A stretch of 64,000 nt of DNA, taken from contig CM056554.1 of the NCBI GenBank assembly GCA_029721515.1, forward strand, positions 25,297,488 through 25,361,487. The letters run 5' to 3'. The DNA is from Synanceia verrucosa (Eukaryota; Chordata; Actinopteri; Perciformes; Synanceiidae). Position numbers and translations under genes: made by a program. Of the stretch, positions 11,730-22,978 are shown one piece after another (the stretch's first letter is position 1; the number at the start of each line of letters is the position of its first letter). The notes under the pieces are model-generated. The model did not search any database and had not been told where the DNA came from. It saw only the letters and a list, made by a program, of their open reading frames with translations.

Positions 11730-12352
11730 TAACCAAATATTTTCATTCATAGCTTTCATGCCCAACCTTTCCCCCCCAAAAAATTGAGAGGTGTTGCCCA
11801 AACCTAATAAAGACAATATTTCCTAAATTTAACCAAGAAAAAAATTGCCCAAACCGAACTAAGTACTTTTACCCAAACCAAACCATTGCTGAAAATATGT
11901 TTATTTTGAAGATAATAGAGCAGAATTTTTTGCAGGACATTTGTAGGAAAACACACAAAAAATGTAGAGTAACATTTCATAAGATATCAAATGATATCAA
12001 ATCATAGTGTCACAAGCATGTAAGATGCAGCTACATTCTGTATTTTGACCTCGAATGGGATGAGGGTTGTGAATGCTGGTACCTAATGTCCAAGTCCTGT
12101 GCCTTGTAATCCACCCTGACTTCCTCCATACAAACTGAAAAAATAATTTGACATTGAAATATGTGCTTATTCGCCATTGTGTTGAGTGGTAATGTTCAGA
12201 GTAATGCCACTCTCCTTTTCTCAGTGCACTAAACATGAAGCAGCCGGTTAGCTTAGCACAGAGACTAAAAACAGGTGCTGTGGGGGTTAGTGTGAGTCTG
12301 TCCAAAAGTAACGAAAATCCACCCACCAGCACATTTAACCAATGAACACATT

Positions 12353-13724
12353 GGGCCTCATTCACCAATATCACTTAAGAATCTTCTTGGATTCCTTCTT
12401 AAACTGTTCTTAAGAGGGATCTTAAGAAAACTACATGGCATTCATCAACATGTTCTTAAACTGCAGAATTGTTTGCAGCTGTGTTCGGAAATTGATGAAT
12501 GCCATCTCCTCGTAAGTTGAGAGTGCATGCCAGGTGAGTCACATAGAGGAAACAGCAATGATGTCAAAAGCAAACGCTACAGCTGAACTGGAGGTACTGC
12601 TACAGGAAATAACCCGCTGGAAAAAAGTTACAGTATATTTAGCAGCCTCAGTGCGGGCTACACAAACACATAAAAAAGAAGCATGGGAGGTGGTCATGCA
12701 GGCAGTGGACACAGTATCTGTCAAAGGGCGAACAACAAACAGAGGAGGTCTAAAAGAAGTGGTTCGACTTAAAATCCGAAAGCCCAAAAAAAAATAAAAA
12801 ATTGCAAAATGCCTATGGGAGATGCAATGGACAGGAGGTGGAACAACCACCGTCTGAGATCAGCGCATCGGGGCCATCATCGGGGAGACGACACTCTCAG
12901 GTATGCTATATGAGAAAAATATAAATCACAGTTTTTTTTGTGTTGTTTTTTTTTTTAATTTAATTTATTAATTGTTTACTTTTTAGGAGTACCATCGACT
13001 AAGTGTCTGGATACAAACCAGGGCCCCAAGGCAACGGTTTCATCCCCTCCCTGTGCTGCGGCTACTCTAGAAGAAACGGAAGGTTATGTATTTATTTTCT
13101 GAAACAATACCTTTATTTAAAACTTGTGTCCTAAAGGCAGGAGTCTACCATAATGTGTATAAGCTCAAAATACATCTTAGTGTTGGACTGAGGGTCGCAA
13201 TAATGGCTTGATTTGTTATTTATTCACAGATGAAGTTCTGCAGAGCCAAGAAACAGAACCAGAACCCTCCTGCAGTACATGCCTGCTTGGTTCCGTGCCT
13301 CCATGCCGAGGGAGGCCAGCAATATTGTGGAACCTCCTCTTGACTGTGACTTGCTCTTCTACTAAATATGGAAATTTGATGTACTGGGTGACCAGTTGAT
13401 TTATTGCATGTATTTTATTTTAAAATAAAAAAAATGTTCTGTAAATTACCCACAAATAAAATGAATAATTTAATAAATAAATACATGTGACAGAAAGATC
13501 ACTGTAATACCGTATTTTAATGAGCTGCACAAAAGAAGACAACACAACCATGCCAACAGCACATTTGTGCGTAAGAGTACTCGTGAGTGTTCATAGGATT
13601 TGTTTTTATCTAAGAACAAATCCTGGATAAGAAAACATTGATGAATGCCAAAATCTTTGTAAAACCTTCATAAGTAGGACTTCAGAACAAATTTGTTCTT
13701 AAGAACGGTTCGTGAATGAGGCCC
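12353..13724 (+). mobile_element. PIF/Harbinger element with Myb-like ORF
   Basis: Bounded by GGGCCTCATTCACCAA and the inverse CGTGAATGAGGCCC, with ATT on both sides (3-bp duplication). Subterminal repeats of CTTAAGAA/TTCTTAAG type occur at both ends (12374-12430 and 13600-13705). It is about 1.37 kb. It encodes a SANT/Myb-like protein but no nuclease, so it would depend on another copy. Confidence 0.85.
12534..12797 (+). CDS. Myb/SANT-like protein of Harbinger element
   Basis: This 87-codon frame reads ...ATAELEVLLQEITRWKKVTV, then HKKEAWEVVMQAVDTVSVKG and RTTNRGGLKEVVRLKIRKPK. It matches the trihelix/Myb-like pattern (ELEVLL...KK.AW..V..AVN.VS..GRT..E...KW..LK) of the second protein of Harbinger transposons, which brings transposase to the nucleus and DNA ends. 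The conserved W of 'KKW' is lost (GGLKEVVRL), and the C-terminal half after 12797 is in other frames, so it is probably decayed. Confidence 0.75.
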   Translation: MSHIEETAMMSKANATAELEVLLQEITRWKKVTVYLAASVRATQTHKKEAWEVVMQAVDTVSVKGRTTNRGGLKEVVRLKIRKPKKK

Positions 13725-14449
13725 ATTTAGTCTTATTTGTTTGATCCATACAAATACGAAAGTGTGGCAACAACAACTGTATGCTATCCTGGTGACTGTG
13801 TCAGACAAAAATTGGTCTGGCACGCAAGCCCAAGTAAAAACACAATTTATTATTGTTATTTTTTTCCACAATACAGGATAACATGAAATTTCAATAAAAT
13901 AAATATTTTTAATTAATTCTATCTTGTTGATAATTAAAACATAACACCTGTCATGAAAAGCAGGATATGGATGGAGGAATCAAAAATAAATTAATTCATC
14001 AATACAAGTTTATCATTATCATTGCATATTATTGCTGAGCATCAGTCCAAACAGCCCTTCACAGTAAAAGTCCTCTCACTTCTTTACCATTCTCATTTTT
14101 TCAGAGCAAATTCAAAATATTTCTTTTTACGGCCAAAATCAAAGAAAATTGTCATTTTAAAATCCACAGTGTTTTTTAACACCCAATGAAAACAGATCTG
14201 CAGCGTTTCTTTCCCTCTCTAACCTTAAATTTTAAGTTGAAAATGGGTATGTTGTTGAATTTTGGAGGCTACAGTTTGTTCTGCTGTTGAACTGTATTTT
14301 ACTGGTCTTAGGACTGTCACTGTTAATGCCTTAATCACAATTAAAGTCAAATCCTAACACATTTTTAAAAATCATGTTAATCATGTGGTTTTTGTCTCTT
14401 TGATGCATCCTTACTAGCAGCTTCCTGCTGCAGGCATGGAAAAGAACAG
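13725..14449. other. Intron sequence, nothing recognised
   Basis: AT-rich DNA without a clear exon or element. Confidence 0.55.
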
Positions 14450-14649
14450 CAGCAATACACTTTTGCATAGTTGGTTTTGTTATGAAAGAATATTGTGTTA
14501 TTTCTACAACTCAGATTTTTCTCTGATAGAGTGATTGGAACAGATACTTCTTTGTCACATAAAACATTCATGAAGTTTGGTTCTTTTAAGACTTTATCAT
14601 GGGTCAACTGAAAATGTGACCAAATGTGCTGGTTCAAAAATATACATAC

Positions 14650-15520
14650 AGCAATGCTAATGTTTGGTTACATGTCCCTTGGCCATTTTCACTTCAATTA
14701 GGCGCTTTCGATGGCCATCCACAAGCTTCTGGTTGAATCTTTGACCACTCCTCTTGACAGAATTGGTGCTTTTCAGTTAAATTTGTTGGCTTTCTGATAT
14801 GGACTTGTTTCTTCAGCATTGTCCGTTGGGGTTCAAGTGAGGACGTTGGGAAGGCCATTCTAAAACCTTAATTCTAGCCTGATTCAGCCATTCCATTACC
14901 ACTTTTGATGAGTGTTTGGAGTCATTGTCCTGTTGGAACACCCAACTGCGCCCAAGACCCAACCTTCAGGCTGATGATTTTAGGTTATCTTGAAGAATTT
15001 GAAGCTAATTCTCCTTCTTCATTATCCTATTTACCCTCTGTAAAGCACCAGTTCCACAGCATAATACTATCACCACCATGCTTGACGGTAGGCATGGTGT
15101 TAAAGGCCTCACCTTTTCTCCTCCAAACATACTGCTGGGCATTGTGGCCAAACAGCTTGATTTTTGTTTCATCTGATGCTTATGGATCAAGGGCTTCCTT
15201 CTTGCATGGCAGCCTCTCAGTCCATGGCGAAACAAAACATGCTTGACTGTGGACATTGGCACCTTCTAGCAGCTTCTAATTCTTGGCAGATCTGCTTTTT
15301 GGTGGTTCTCGGTTGACTCTTCACCCTCCTGATCAATTTTCTCTCAGCAGCAGGTGATAGCTTGCATTTTCTTCCTAATCGTGGCAGTGACAAAACAGTG
15401 CCATGCACTTTATACTTATAAACAATCGTTTGCACTGTTGCTCTTGGGACCTGCAGCTGCTTTGAAATGGCTCCAAGTGACTTTCCTGACTTGTTCAAGT
15501 CAATGATTCACTTTTTCAGA
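14650..15520 (-). pseudogene. Tc1 transposase pseudogene
   Basis: Read from right to left: MNKSGKSLGAISKQLQVPRA and LGRKCKLSPAAERKLIRRVK (15498-15217) are the paired-type helix-turn-helix domain. Next, in another frame, come KHVLFRHGLRGCHARRKPLI and PSMF-like catalytic core pieces (15262-15005). The segment below 14960 keeps only scraps of the C-terminal part. At least two frameshifts and several stops mean no active enzyme. Confidence 0.85.
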
Positions 15521-15681
15521 TCCATACTGAGCTCCTTTGACTTTCCTATTGTAGCGTTTGTGGGCGTTTGTATCTAATGAGCCCTATTTAAATGGCCTCA
15601 GAGTCAAGCCACCAGCTGTTGTCACTCATGATCACTCAGATGAAGTTAAGAAGTTAAATTGCTAATTCATGTTGCTGTATG

Positions 15682-15856
15682 AGATTAGGTTAACTGGCTA
15701 ATTTAAATTGACCGTAGATGTAAATGTGAGTGTGAGTGGTTGTCTGTCTCTATGTGTCCTGTGATGAGGTGGCGACTTGTCCAGGGTGTACCCTGTCTTT
15801 CACCCTAAGACAGCTGGGATAGACTCCCCACCCACCCAAAATGAATGGATGGATGG
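15682..15856 (+). mobile_element. tRNA-like SINE, copy 3, 5'-truncated
   Basis: Only the 3' half of the family (from AGATTAGGTTAA through AGCTGGGATAGACTCC to the GGATGGATGG tail). It is flanked by the 13-bp duplication ATGTTGCTGTATG at 15669-15681 and 15857-15869. A 5' truncation with a full duplication is a mark of LINE-driven retroposition. Confidence 0.85.
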
Positions 15857-16218
15857 ATGTTGCTGTATGTATATTTTTGACCCAGCAGATTTGGTCACAT
15901 TTTCAGTTGACCCATAATAAATATAATAATGAATGGTTTTGTGACAACAAAGTATGTATTCCAATCACTTTATCAGAGAAAATTCAGAGTTATAGAAATA
16001 ACTGCAAACTCAAGAAAGATTGTTCTTTATAAGTGTATGTAGTAACTTTTGACCACGACTGTAAATATATATTTATGTTTTTATTTTAGCAGTTTCTTAC
16101 TGTGGTCGACAGGGCCCGATAAACCCATCATTGTATGCATTGTTGCCGTGGTGCCTGATCTCCACTTCCAATTTATTTATATATTTATGTTCTTTTAGCC
16201 AGTCGTCTTCATTATATT

Positions 16219-16614
16219 TTACAGTTCAATGAGACCATCCTTGATTGAAATGCAGAAGTAATAAGGCACCAAATTTGCTTTTGCTTCACATTTAAATTTT
16301 AAAAATTTAAATTGAAATACAGTGGAATTGTAAAGAATGTGCATTTTGGACCACCTAGTGGGATAGTAATGTATTACTACAGTTTCATCAGCATAATAAT
16401 GGAAATTCACATGAAATATACCATGAATGTTACGGAATAGGGACAAACAGCGTGAAAAGTAATGGTCTGGATTTGGAAGAGATTTTATTTCTAGATTGCA
16501 GTGCGTGCGCACAGGGTTTGATGATATAGTTACACGTTCATTGTGATATAGTACATGTTTTGGAAATTCAATTAAGAAACAAGACATGTAAAATATACAA
16601 TGTATAACCCTCAA
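16219..16614 (-). pseudogene. Possible LINE reverse-transcriptase scrap
   Basis: A 131-codon frame containing GIFHVNFHYYADETVVIHYY. HYYADET resembles the F/HYADDT catalytic box of non-LTR reverse transcriptase, with Glu in place of the second Asp. Nothing else in the frame is convincing, so this may be chance. Confidence 0.3.
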
Positions 16615-17600
16615 GTTCTTAATAAAGTGGGCTGCCCTTCAATGGCTTTTCAAGCAAGGAGTAAACTGTCATTGCAATAACAATTTACTCAGGAGTACCA
16701 TGCAAGCAAATTTGAAGTCCTTCAGTACTTACTGAAAAAAAATATAAATTGCAGAGAGAGAGAGATAGACAGAGACTGTAAATGCCAGAGGTAAAACTGG
16801 AGGGAGATGGTGTCTTCTAGTTTGTCAGTGGTACAAAGACCTATCCAAATTTAATGACATACTTCACATAGAGGATTTAGTCCGACCCAAGCCTGCGTTA
16901 GGCCTCCAACAGCACCAACTGGAAATATCACCCAAACTAAAAGAGCCAAAATGGTGGCATAGAAACTGAAAAACACTGTTACTGAATATAAATTGTAATT
17001 TAAAAACAGGATCAGGATGCCAATAAAATATGATAGTAGTGTGTTCACCAATTCTTCATTAGAAGCTTTGCTCTTTTAAAGCCTGTTTTATTTGTTAGTG
17101 TTTCAATGCCAAAGTTTTCTTTTTCAGGTCGGGTTTTATTTTCAATGCCAAAATCCTCATGAGCACCACCATGAACTACACGCATCTGCTTCTTTTTCTC
17201 TGTATAGAATGCATTGAATTTGACTGTTGACTCTATGACACCCACGGATGGAGGTGACACAAAAGCTAACATTATCATGACATTGATGCAGGCCAGCTGA
17301 GCTGATGGCACCTGGCCAAGTTGGACAGAGCTGGAGAGGCTGGGAAGTGTAGCTGTTATGGGTGTCCAAGGTACAAGGTCGTGCCCCATGTTGGGATACT
17401 TAAGCAAATTTTTACAGATTGTGACAGTAATTAGTTTCCCATAAAGGATTGCTTGTGTGGGATCCAGGCAACAGTTTTTGTTGCAGGGTGATGTTATGCA
17501 GCCAACAGCTACCCCTGGGGGCATGTATGTATATGTGCGTGCTACGAACAACATGTCCCAGTTCTTTTATGTGCACAGCTGGTGAATATATGTTACTGAG
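16615..17600. other. Intron sequence, no identified gene
   Basis: Minus-strand frames at 17045-17554 and 16851-17051 include hydrophobic stretches but match no family that I can name and lack clear splice context. Left unassigned. Confidence 0.4.
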
Positions 17601-18432
17601 AGACACAGCCTGACTCTGCTGTTATTTATGCATTTACACTTGCAACAGTTTTCCAAGAAGGCAGAAGAAAAGCAATTTGTCGTGGTACTAAGTACCAAGC
17701 TTAAGGAAACACTGCACTGTCTTACCATGCCAAATTGGAGCATACCAATGCAGTACCCGTTGGGAACGCTTGCCTGTCTGGAGCTGGATGACTGCTTGAG
17801 CCCAGTAAAACACATACCAAGTACCAAAGTGAGCCAAGAAAATATCCCCAACCATTACACGAGCAGCAGCCTGAACCGTTGATACAAGGCAGTTTGGATC
17901 CATGCTTTCATCGTGTTTACTCCAAATTCTGACCATCTACCATCTGAATGTTCGGCTGAAATGGAGACTGGTCAGACCAGCCAACGTTTCTCCATTTTCT
18001 ATTGTCCAATTGTGGTAATCCTGTCTGAACTGTAGCCTCAGTTTCCTGTTCTTAGCTGACAGCAGTGGCTCCAGGTGTGCTCTTCTACTGCTGTAGTCCA
18101 TCTTCTTCAAGGCTGAGGTGTTGTGCTTCACAGATGATATTCTGCATTCCTTGGTTGGAACCAGTGGTTATTTGAGTTTCTGTGGCCTTTCTATCCTATC
18201 GAACCAGTCTGCCCATTCTCCTGTGGCCTCTCATATCAACAAGGCATTTTCGTCCACACAGCTGCCACTATTTTCTCTTTTTCAGACCATTCTATGTAAA
18301 CCCTGGAGATGTCTTGACCATGTCTACATGCCTAAATATGTTGAGTTGCGGCCATGTCATTGGCTGATAAGCTACAGTATGTGTGTTAACAAGCAACTGA
18401 ACAGGTGTACCTAATGAAGTGGCCAGTGAGTG
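17600..18432 (-). mobile_element. Second Tc1-like family, truncated
   Basis: The right end reads, on the minus strand, CACTCACTGGCCACTTCATT then AGGTACACCTGTTCAGTTGC, followed by TA, a well-known fish Tc1-like terminus. The transposase on the minus strand includes LKKMDYSSRRAHLEPLLSAK, NRKLRLQFRQDYHNWTIENG and DESMDPNCLVSTVQAAARVM. The 3' quarter and left terminus are missing. Frames are broken near 17940 and 18131. Confidence 0.85.
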
Positions 18433-19111
18433 TAGTCATCCTTGCATTGTACTCAGATCAGTTTCAAACAGAGTGATTTGACCTGTGTGTTGATAAGTTG
18501 ATAACTGAGCTGTGCATGAACACATTTTTAGGATCAAGAGTAGAGTAATAGGGTAGCTCCAACTCTTACCTTGTTTATTTGGCTTTAAACAGCATTTTTC
18601 CACACACACCATATATCCTCTGACATACAATCAAGCGCTTAGTGTCAGAGGAGCTGATTTCCAAGAGCAAGGAGCTCCTCTTCCAAACAAGGCCCCAGTG
18701 AACTTTTATCATTCTGCTGATGCATCAAAACCAAAGTGATAAGCTGCCTTGACCCTGTCCAAAAGCTGCCAGAATATTCTGCTGAAACACTTGAATTATG
18801 ACAGGCCAGCTCTGTCTGGAGACCAACAGAGCAGACAGGTTCACTGCTGTGGAAGACTGATTTAACATAAACGGTGAGGTGGAGGCTTTTCTCCCTGCAA
18901 ATTTAAATTTACAAGGTAAATCCTTCCTCCATGAGGATTATCCTCATATACCATGTTTAGGCCTGAGGCATCCCTACAGCCAACACTCAAAGTTTGCTTC
19001 AAAGTATTACAGAGATGGAGGAGGCTGAAGACAGATGTGGGCAATGACAACTTTGATTTATCTAACAGCAACAGAGAAGAAGAAGGTGCTTACACCAACT
19101 CTGTCTCTGAG

Positions 19112-19112
<1 letters not shown>

Positions 19113-19144
<32 letters not shown>
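19113..19144. repeat. (AAT)n microsatellite, LINE2 tail
   Basis: About ten AAT units; on the LINE2 strand they are the (TTA)n/(ATT)n 3' tail after ATAAATAAAG. Confidence 0.9.
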
Positions 19145-19145
<1 letters not shown>

Positions 19146-19505
19146 TTTATTTATATAGCACCTTTAAAAACAGTGTTTACAAAGTGCTTGACAACAAAGC
19201 AGAAGCAGAGACGATCAAAGCATCTGAGGTCATGCCGGGCAGAGGCAGACCATGATAAAAACGATAATGATCAAACCAATAGACATGAAAATAATCGATT
19301 TAAAAAAATAACAGCAATAAAAAGAAGTCATAAACAATTTAAAAACAATAGTGCAGAGAAGTGTAAGACCAAAAGGTAACCCAAAATACGAATAAAATAA
19401 ATAAAATACAGATACAATAAGGTGACATAAATAAATAGATCATTAAAATAAATTGTAAACTAGAACGTAAAGATAAAAAGGAAAAGAAGAAAGCAGGAGA
19501 CGACA

Positions 19506-21440
19506 TCACAAAAAGGCAAGTCTGTAAAAGTGAGTTTTAAGAAGTGATTTAAATGAAGTCACAGAGTCCGCAAGCCTTATCTCCTCGGGTAGGTCGTTCC
19601 AAAGTCGAGGGGCTCTGATAGAAAAGGCCCGGTCACCTTTTGATTTTAGTCTCGACTTTGGAACGGCCAAGAGGCCCCCACCCGAGGATCTAAAGCTGCG
19701 GACTGGCTCGTAAGGTGTCATCATTTCTGTTATGTAGGCTGGGGCCAAACCAAGACGAGCTTTAAAAGTGATCAGTAAAATCTTAAAATCAATTCTAAAA
19801 CGGACAGGGAGCCGATGGAGGGAAGCTAAGACTGGGGTGATGTGATGTCATCTGTTAAAACCATTGAGAAGCCTAGCTGCTGCATTTTGGACCAGCTGGA
19901 GGCGGGAGAGGGACTTTTGATTTATGCCTGAAAGGAGGGAGTTACAGTAATCGAGTCGTGAAAAAATAAACGCATGAATAACAGTTTCCAGATCAGATTG
20001 AGAAAGAATGGGTTTAATTTTGGAAATGGTTCTAAGTTGGAAGTGGCACGACTGGGTTACTGATTTAATATGTTGGTCAAAAGTAAGACTAGAGTCGAAT
20101 ATGACACCCAGATTTCTGGCAGAGGGTTTAATAGAAGTGGCGAGTGGTCCAAGGTTCTTAGTGATGAGGGTGGTTTGGGGGACTGAACAAGATAATTTCT
20201 GATTTTGATTTGTTAAGCTGTAGAAAATTTTGGGCCATCCAACAGTTAATATCATCAAGACAGTCTAAAACAGCAGCTAGGTTTCTCGGGTCATGCGGTC
20301 TCAGCGGAAGGTATATCTGTGTGTCGTCTGCGTAGCAATGAAAAGAGACATTGTGGCGCTGAATGATGTGACCCAGCGGGAGCATATAGATAGAAAATAA
20401 AATCGGGGCTAAAATTGAGCCTTGCGGTACACCACAGGTAATTTGAGCTGTAGAGGAAGAATGATTACCTATGGTGACTACAAAGGTACTTTCTAAAAGG
20501 TAAGAGTAAAACCAGCAGTGCAGTGTCCTTGATGCCGACCCAGGATTCAAGGCGGTCAAGTAAAATGGCATGATCTACGATATCGAACGCCGCGCTAAGG
20601 TCTAAAAGAATTAAAATTGCACTTTCCCTTCTGTCGACTGTTAAAAGCAGGTCATTGGTTACTTTTAAGAGGGTGGTTTCCGTACTATGTAGTGCTCTAA
20701 AACCTGATTGAAATTTCTCAAAAATGTTATTATGACACAAAAATGCTAAAAGCTGAGTGGAAACAACCTTTTCTAAAACCTTGGATAAAAACTGGAGTTT
20801 GGAAATTGGCCTAAAATTGCTCAGCACAGACGGATCAAGGTTTGGTTTCTTTAAAAGAGGTTGAACCACAGCATGTTTAAAACTGGAGGGGAAAACACCA
20901 TTTTCCAAGGAGCTGTTAATAATCAATAAAATGCTGGGCCCAACTGTGTCAATAACATCTTTTAGAAATTTTGTTGGGATAATATCAAGACTGCACGTAG
21001 TTGATTTCATCTTGGACATGATTTTGGATAAAAGAGGCATAGAAACAGGTGTAAAATTACTAAAATAATTACTAAAATCCCTAGTGACATGTAAGATGCG
21101 GTCTGGTGGGGTTATGTTCTGCTTTATCTCATTGACCTTGTTGATAAAGAATCTCAAATGACTCACCTGAGGCTTCACTAAAATGGGTCGCGGAGGGGGT
21201 AGTAATGGAATCTATTACCTGGAATAAAATTTTGGGGTTAGAGTGATTAGCTAAAATTAGACTTGAAAAAAAGGAAGTTCTTGCTTCTTTAACTGCTTTT
21301 TGATAGGTCTTCATAGATCCTTTCCAGATTTCATAAAATACATACAGACCTGTTTTCTTCCATTTCCACTCTTTTCTCCTACAATCTCTCTTTAATTCGT
21401 GGGTAAAATCATTTAGCCATGGCTGTGGGGCGCTTTTCAC
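19506..21440 (-). pseudogene. LINE2 ORF2 reverse transcriptase and C-terminus
   Basis: Reverse transcriptase in several frames: LSNFRPISKLQFLSKVLEK, GFRALHSTETTLLKVTNDLL and LILLDLSAAFDIVDHAILLD (first catalytic Asp), then ITCGVPQGSILAPILFSIYM and VSFHCYADDTQIYLPLRP (the YADD box intact). Downstream are FSRLDYCNSLLSGI, LQLVQNAAARLLNG and DRAFSIRAPRLWNDLPEEIR, the usual L2 C-terminal tail. There are frameshifts near 20.2, 20.5 and 21.15 kb, and a TGA at about 19850. Confidence 0.88.
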
Positions 21441-21478
21441 TTTCTTGTCCTTGTAAGGGGCAACAGAGTCCAGAACAG

Positions 21479-22929
21479 TCAGGGCGGTGTGGTTAAAAAG
21501 AGAGACGAGCTCTTCTGTGTGTTAAAATTTAGATTAAGAGCAGTTAAAAAAGCAGAATTAAAATGCTCAGAAAATTTGCTAGCAGACCTGGAATTAAAAA
21601 CCTGACGTCGGGCTGCTGAAGAGAGTTCAATAGTGAGCTGCGATAAAACCACATTGAATAAAATTCCTTTGTGATCAGACACACAGATATCCTTAGTTTC
21701 AAAATTTTCTGGGCTGAGACCGCTGTATAAAACCAGGTCGAGGGTGTGACCCTTTGAATGTGTTGGACCTTGTATTGCCTGGGTGAGGTTAAAAGATTCG
21801 AAAGTGTCTATAAAATCTGTGACAAAAGATTGAGTGGAGCAGCAGACGTGTATGTTAAAATCACCTAAAATGAGGATCTTGTCGTATTTAGACATAAAAT
21901 GGGATAAGATTTCCGCAAACTCATGAATAAAAACACTGCTTAACTTTGGAGGTCTGTAGATTATTAAAATTAGTACCGGGATTTCAGAGTGTACTGCAAA
22001 AGCAAGATATTCAAACGATGTAAAGCTGTTAAAGGGATACGCCACCCCCAGGCCAAATTCAGTGCCTCCCCACAGTCCCGAGACCTAAATAAGTGTGTGA
22101 AAGCATTTTTCTGGCCACCCAGCCATTGTCCGAATTTATCAGAGCTGTGTTGTGGGGTGGGGGTTTCCCAATGACGTTCCGTGGTGTGCGTCGGCTGTGT
22201 TTTTCAGCACCGAAAAATAGTTCCCAAAAGAAAATGAACAAGACAAGCCCTTTGCGTTGTGATCTGCACCGCCATTCACTAGAAGTAAATGTGCAGTACA
22301 CGGAAAGTAATTGGGGGGGGGAAATTGAGTACATTTATTCACTTTGGCCAAAATATTTCTGTGGGGTCATAGGAATGTAGTTATGCCGTGGAACCAACCT
22401 GCGGTCAGCTCTGATAAATTCGGAAAATGGCTGGGTGGCCAGGAAAATGCTTTCACACACTTATTTAGGTCTCGGGACTGTGGGGAGACACTGAATTTGG
22501 CCTGGGGGTGGCGTATCCCTTTAAATGAGATAGGAGTACATTTAAAATCATTTCTGTAAATGACAACAACCCCCCCTCCCCTACCTGAGAGAGGGGGATG
22601 ATGGAGGTGAGTGAAATGGGGGGGGGGGGGGTTGCCTCGATTAGAGGGCTAGAGTCTGCCTGGGATAACCATGTCTCTGTGATAATAAAAAAGTCTAGAG
22701 CATTAAAAGTAATAAAATCATGACATAAAAAGGATTTGTTGTTAAGAGATCTGATAATTAAAAGACCAAAATGAGCAGGTCTACAGACAGGAGAAGCAGG
22801 TAACAGAGGTAGTAATGGGATATGAACTAGATTGTTCTGGTTAGCAGCAGATGGGTGTGATATTGAGCTCTGCTGTGGGTCTACGGTAGGAAATGATGGT
22901 AGGTATAAAACCAGTCCTGGGGAGTGCAA
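21479..22929 (-). pseudogene. LINE2 ORF2 endonuclease part, split by MITE
   Basis: AP-endonuclease domain. The start shows LLIIRSLNNKSFLCHDFI and FFIITETWLS (the E-T-W box). After the MITE at 22033-22520 come ILIIYRPPK, KILILGDFNIHV (GDFN box) and ICVSDHKGILF (SDH box). A frameshift lies near the G-run at 22619-22631. The insertion left TTAA on both sides, and the frames on its two flanks line up once the MITE and one TTAA are discounted. Confidence 0.85.
22033..22520. mobile_element. TTAA-type MITE nested in LINE2
   Basis: A 488-bp element with 115-bp inverted repeats (22033-22147 and 22406-22520) that differ at only a few sites, starting AGGGATACGCCACCCCCAGG. It is flanked by TTAA at 22029-22032 and 22521-22524. 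This is a piggyBac-type target site. There is no coding capacity. Several short open frames here are artefacts of the palindrome. Confidence 0.9.
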
Positions 22930-22978
22930 TAATAGTTTGTGGTGATAGTGACTTAATAGATCCTACCGTGCCGCTGTG

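Larger units (their letters stand above)
14450..16061 (-). mobile_element. Tc1-like transposon, decayed, SINE-interrupted
   Basis: The right end is CAGTCGTGGTCAAAAGTTAC (read on the minus strand) followed by TA. Long inner inverted repeats share TTTCTACAACTC / GAGTTATAGAAA, TCTCTGATAGAGTGATTGGA and CATTTTCAGTTGACCCA on the two sides. The transposase lies on the minus strand with several frame breaks. The left tip is degraded. A 5'-truncated SINE sits at 15682-15856. Confidence 0.85.

Noticed and set aside
17045..17554. Possible membrane protein gene on the minus strand
   Set aside because: It has hydrophobic stretches, but no family match, no start or splice context, and it lies beside transposon debris.
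20008..20202. Plus-strand ORF at 20.0 kb
   Set aside because: Antisense of the LINE2 reverse transcriptase region.
22093..22380. ORFs on both strands at 22.1-22.4 kb
   Set aside because: They lie inside the non-coding TTAA MITE.
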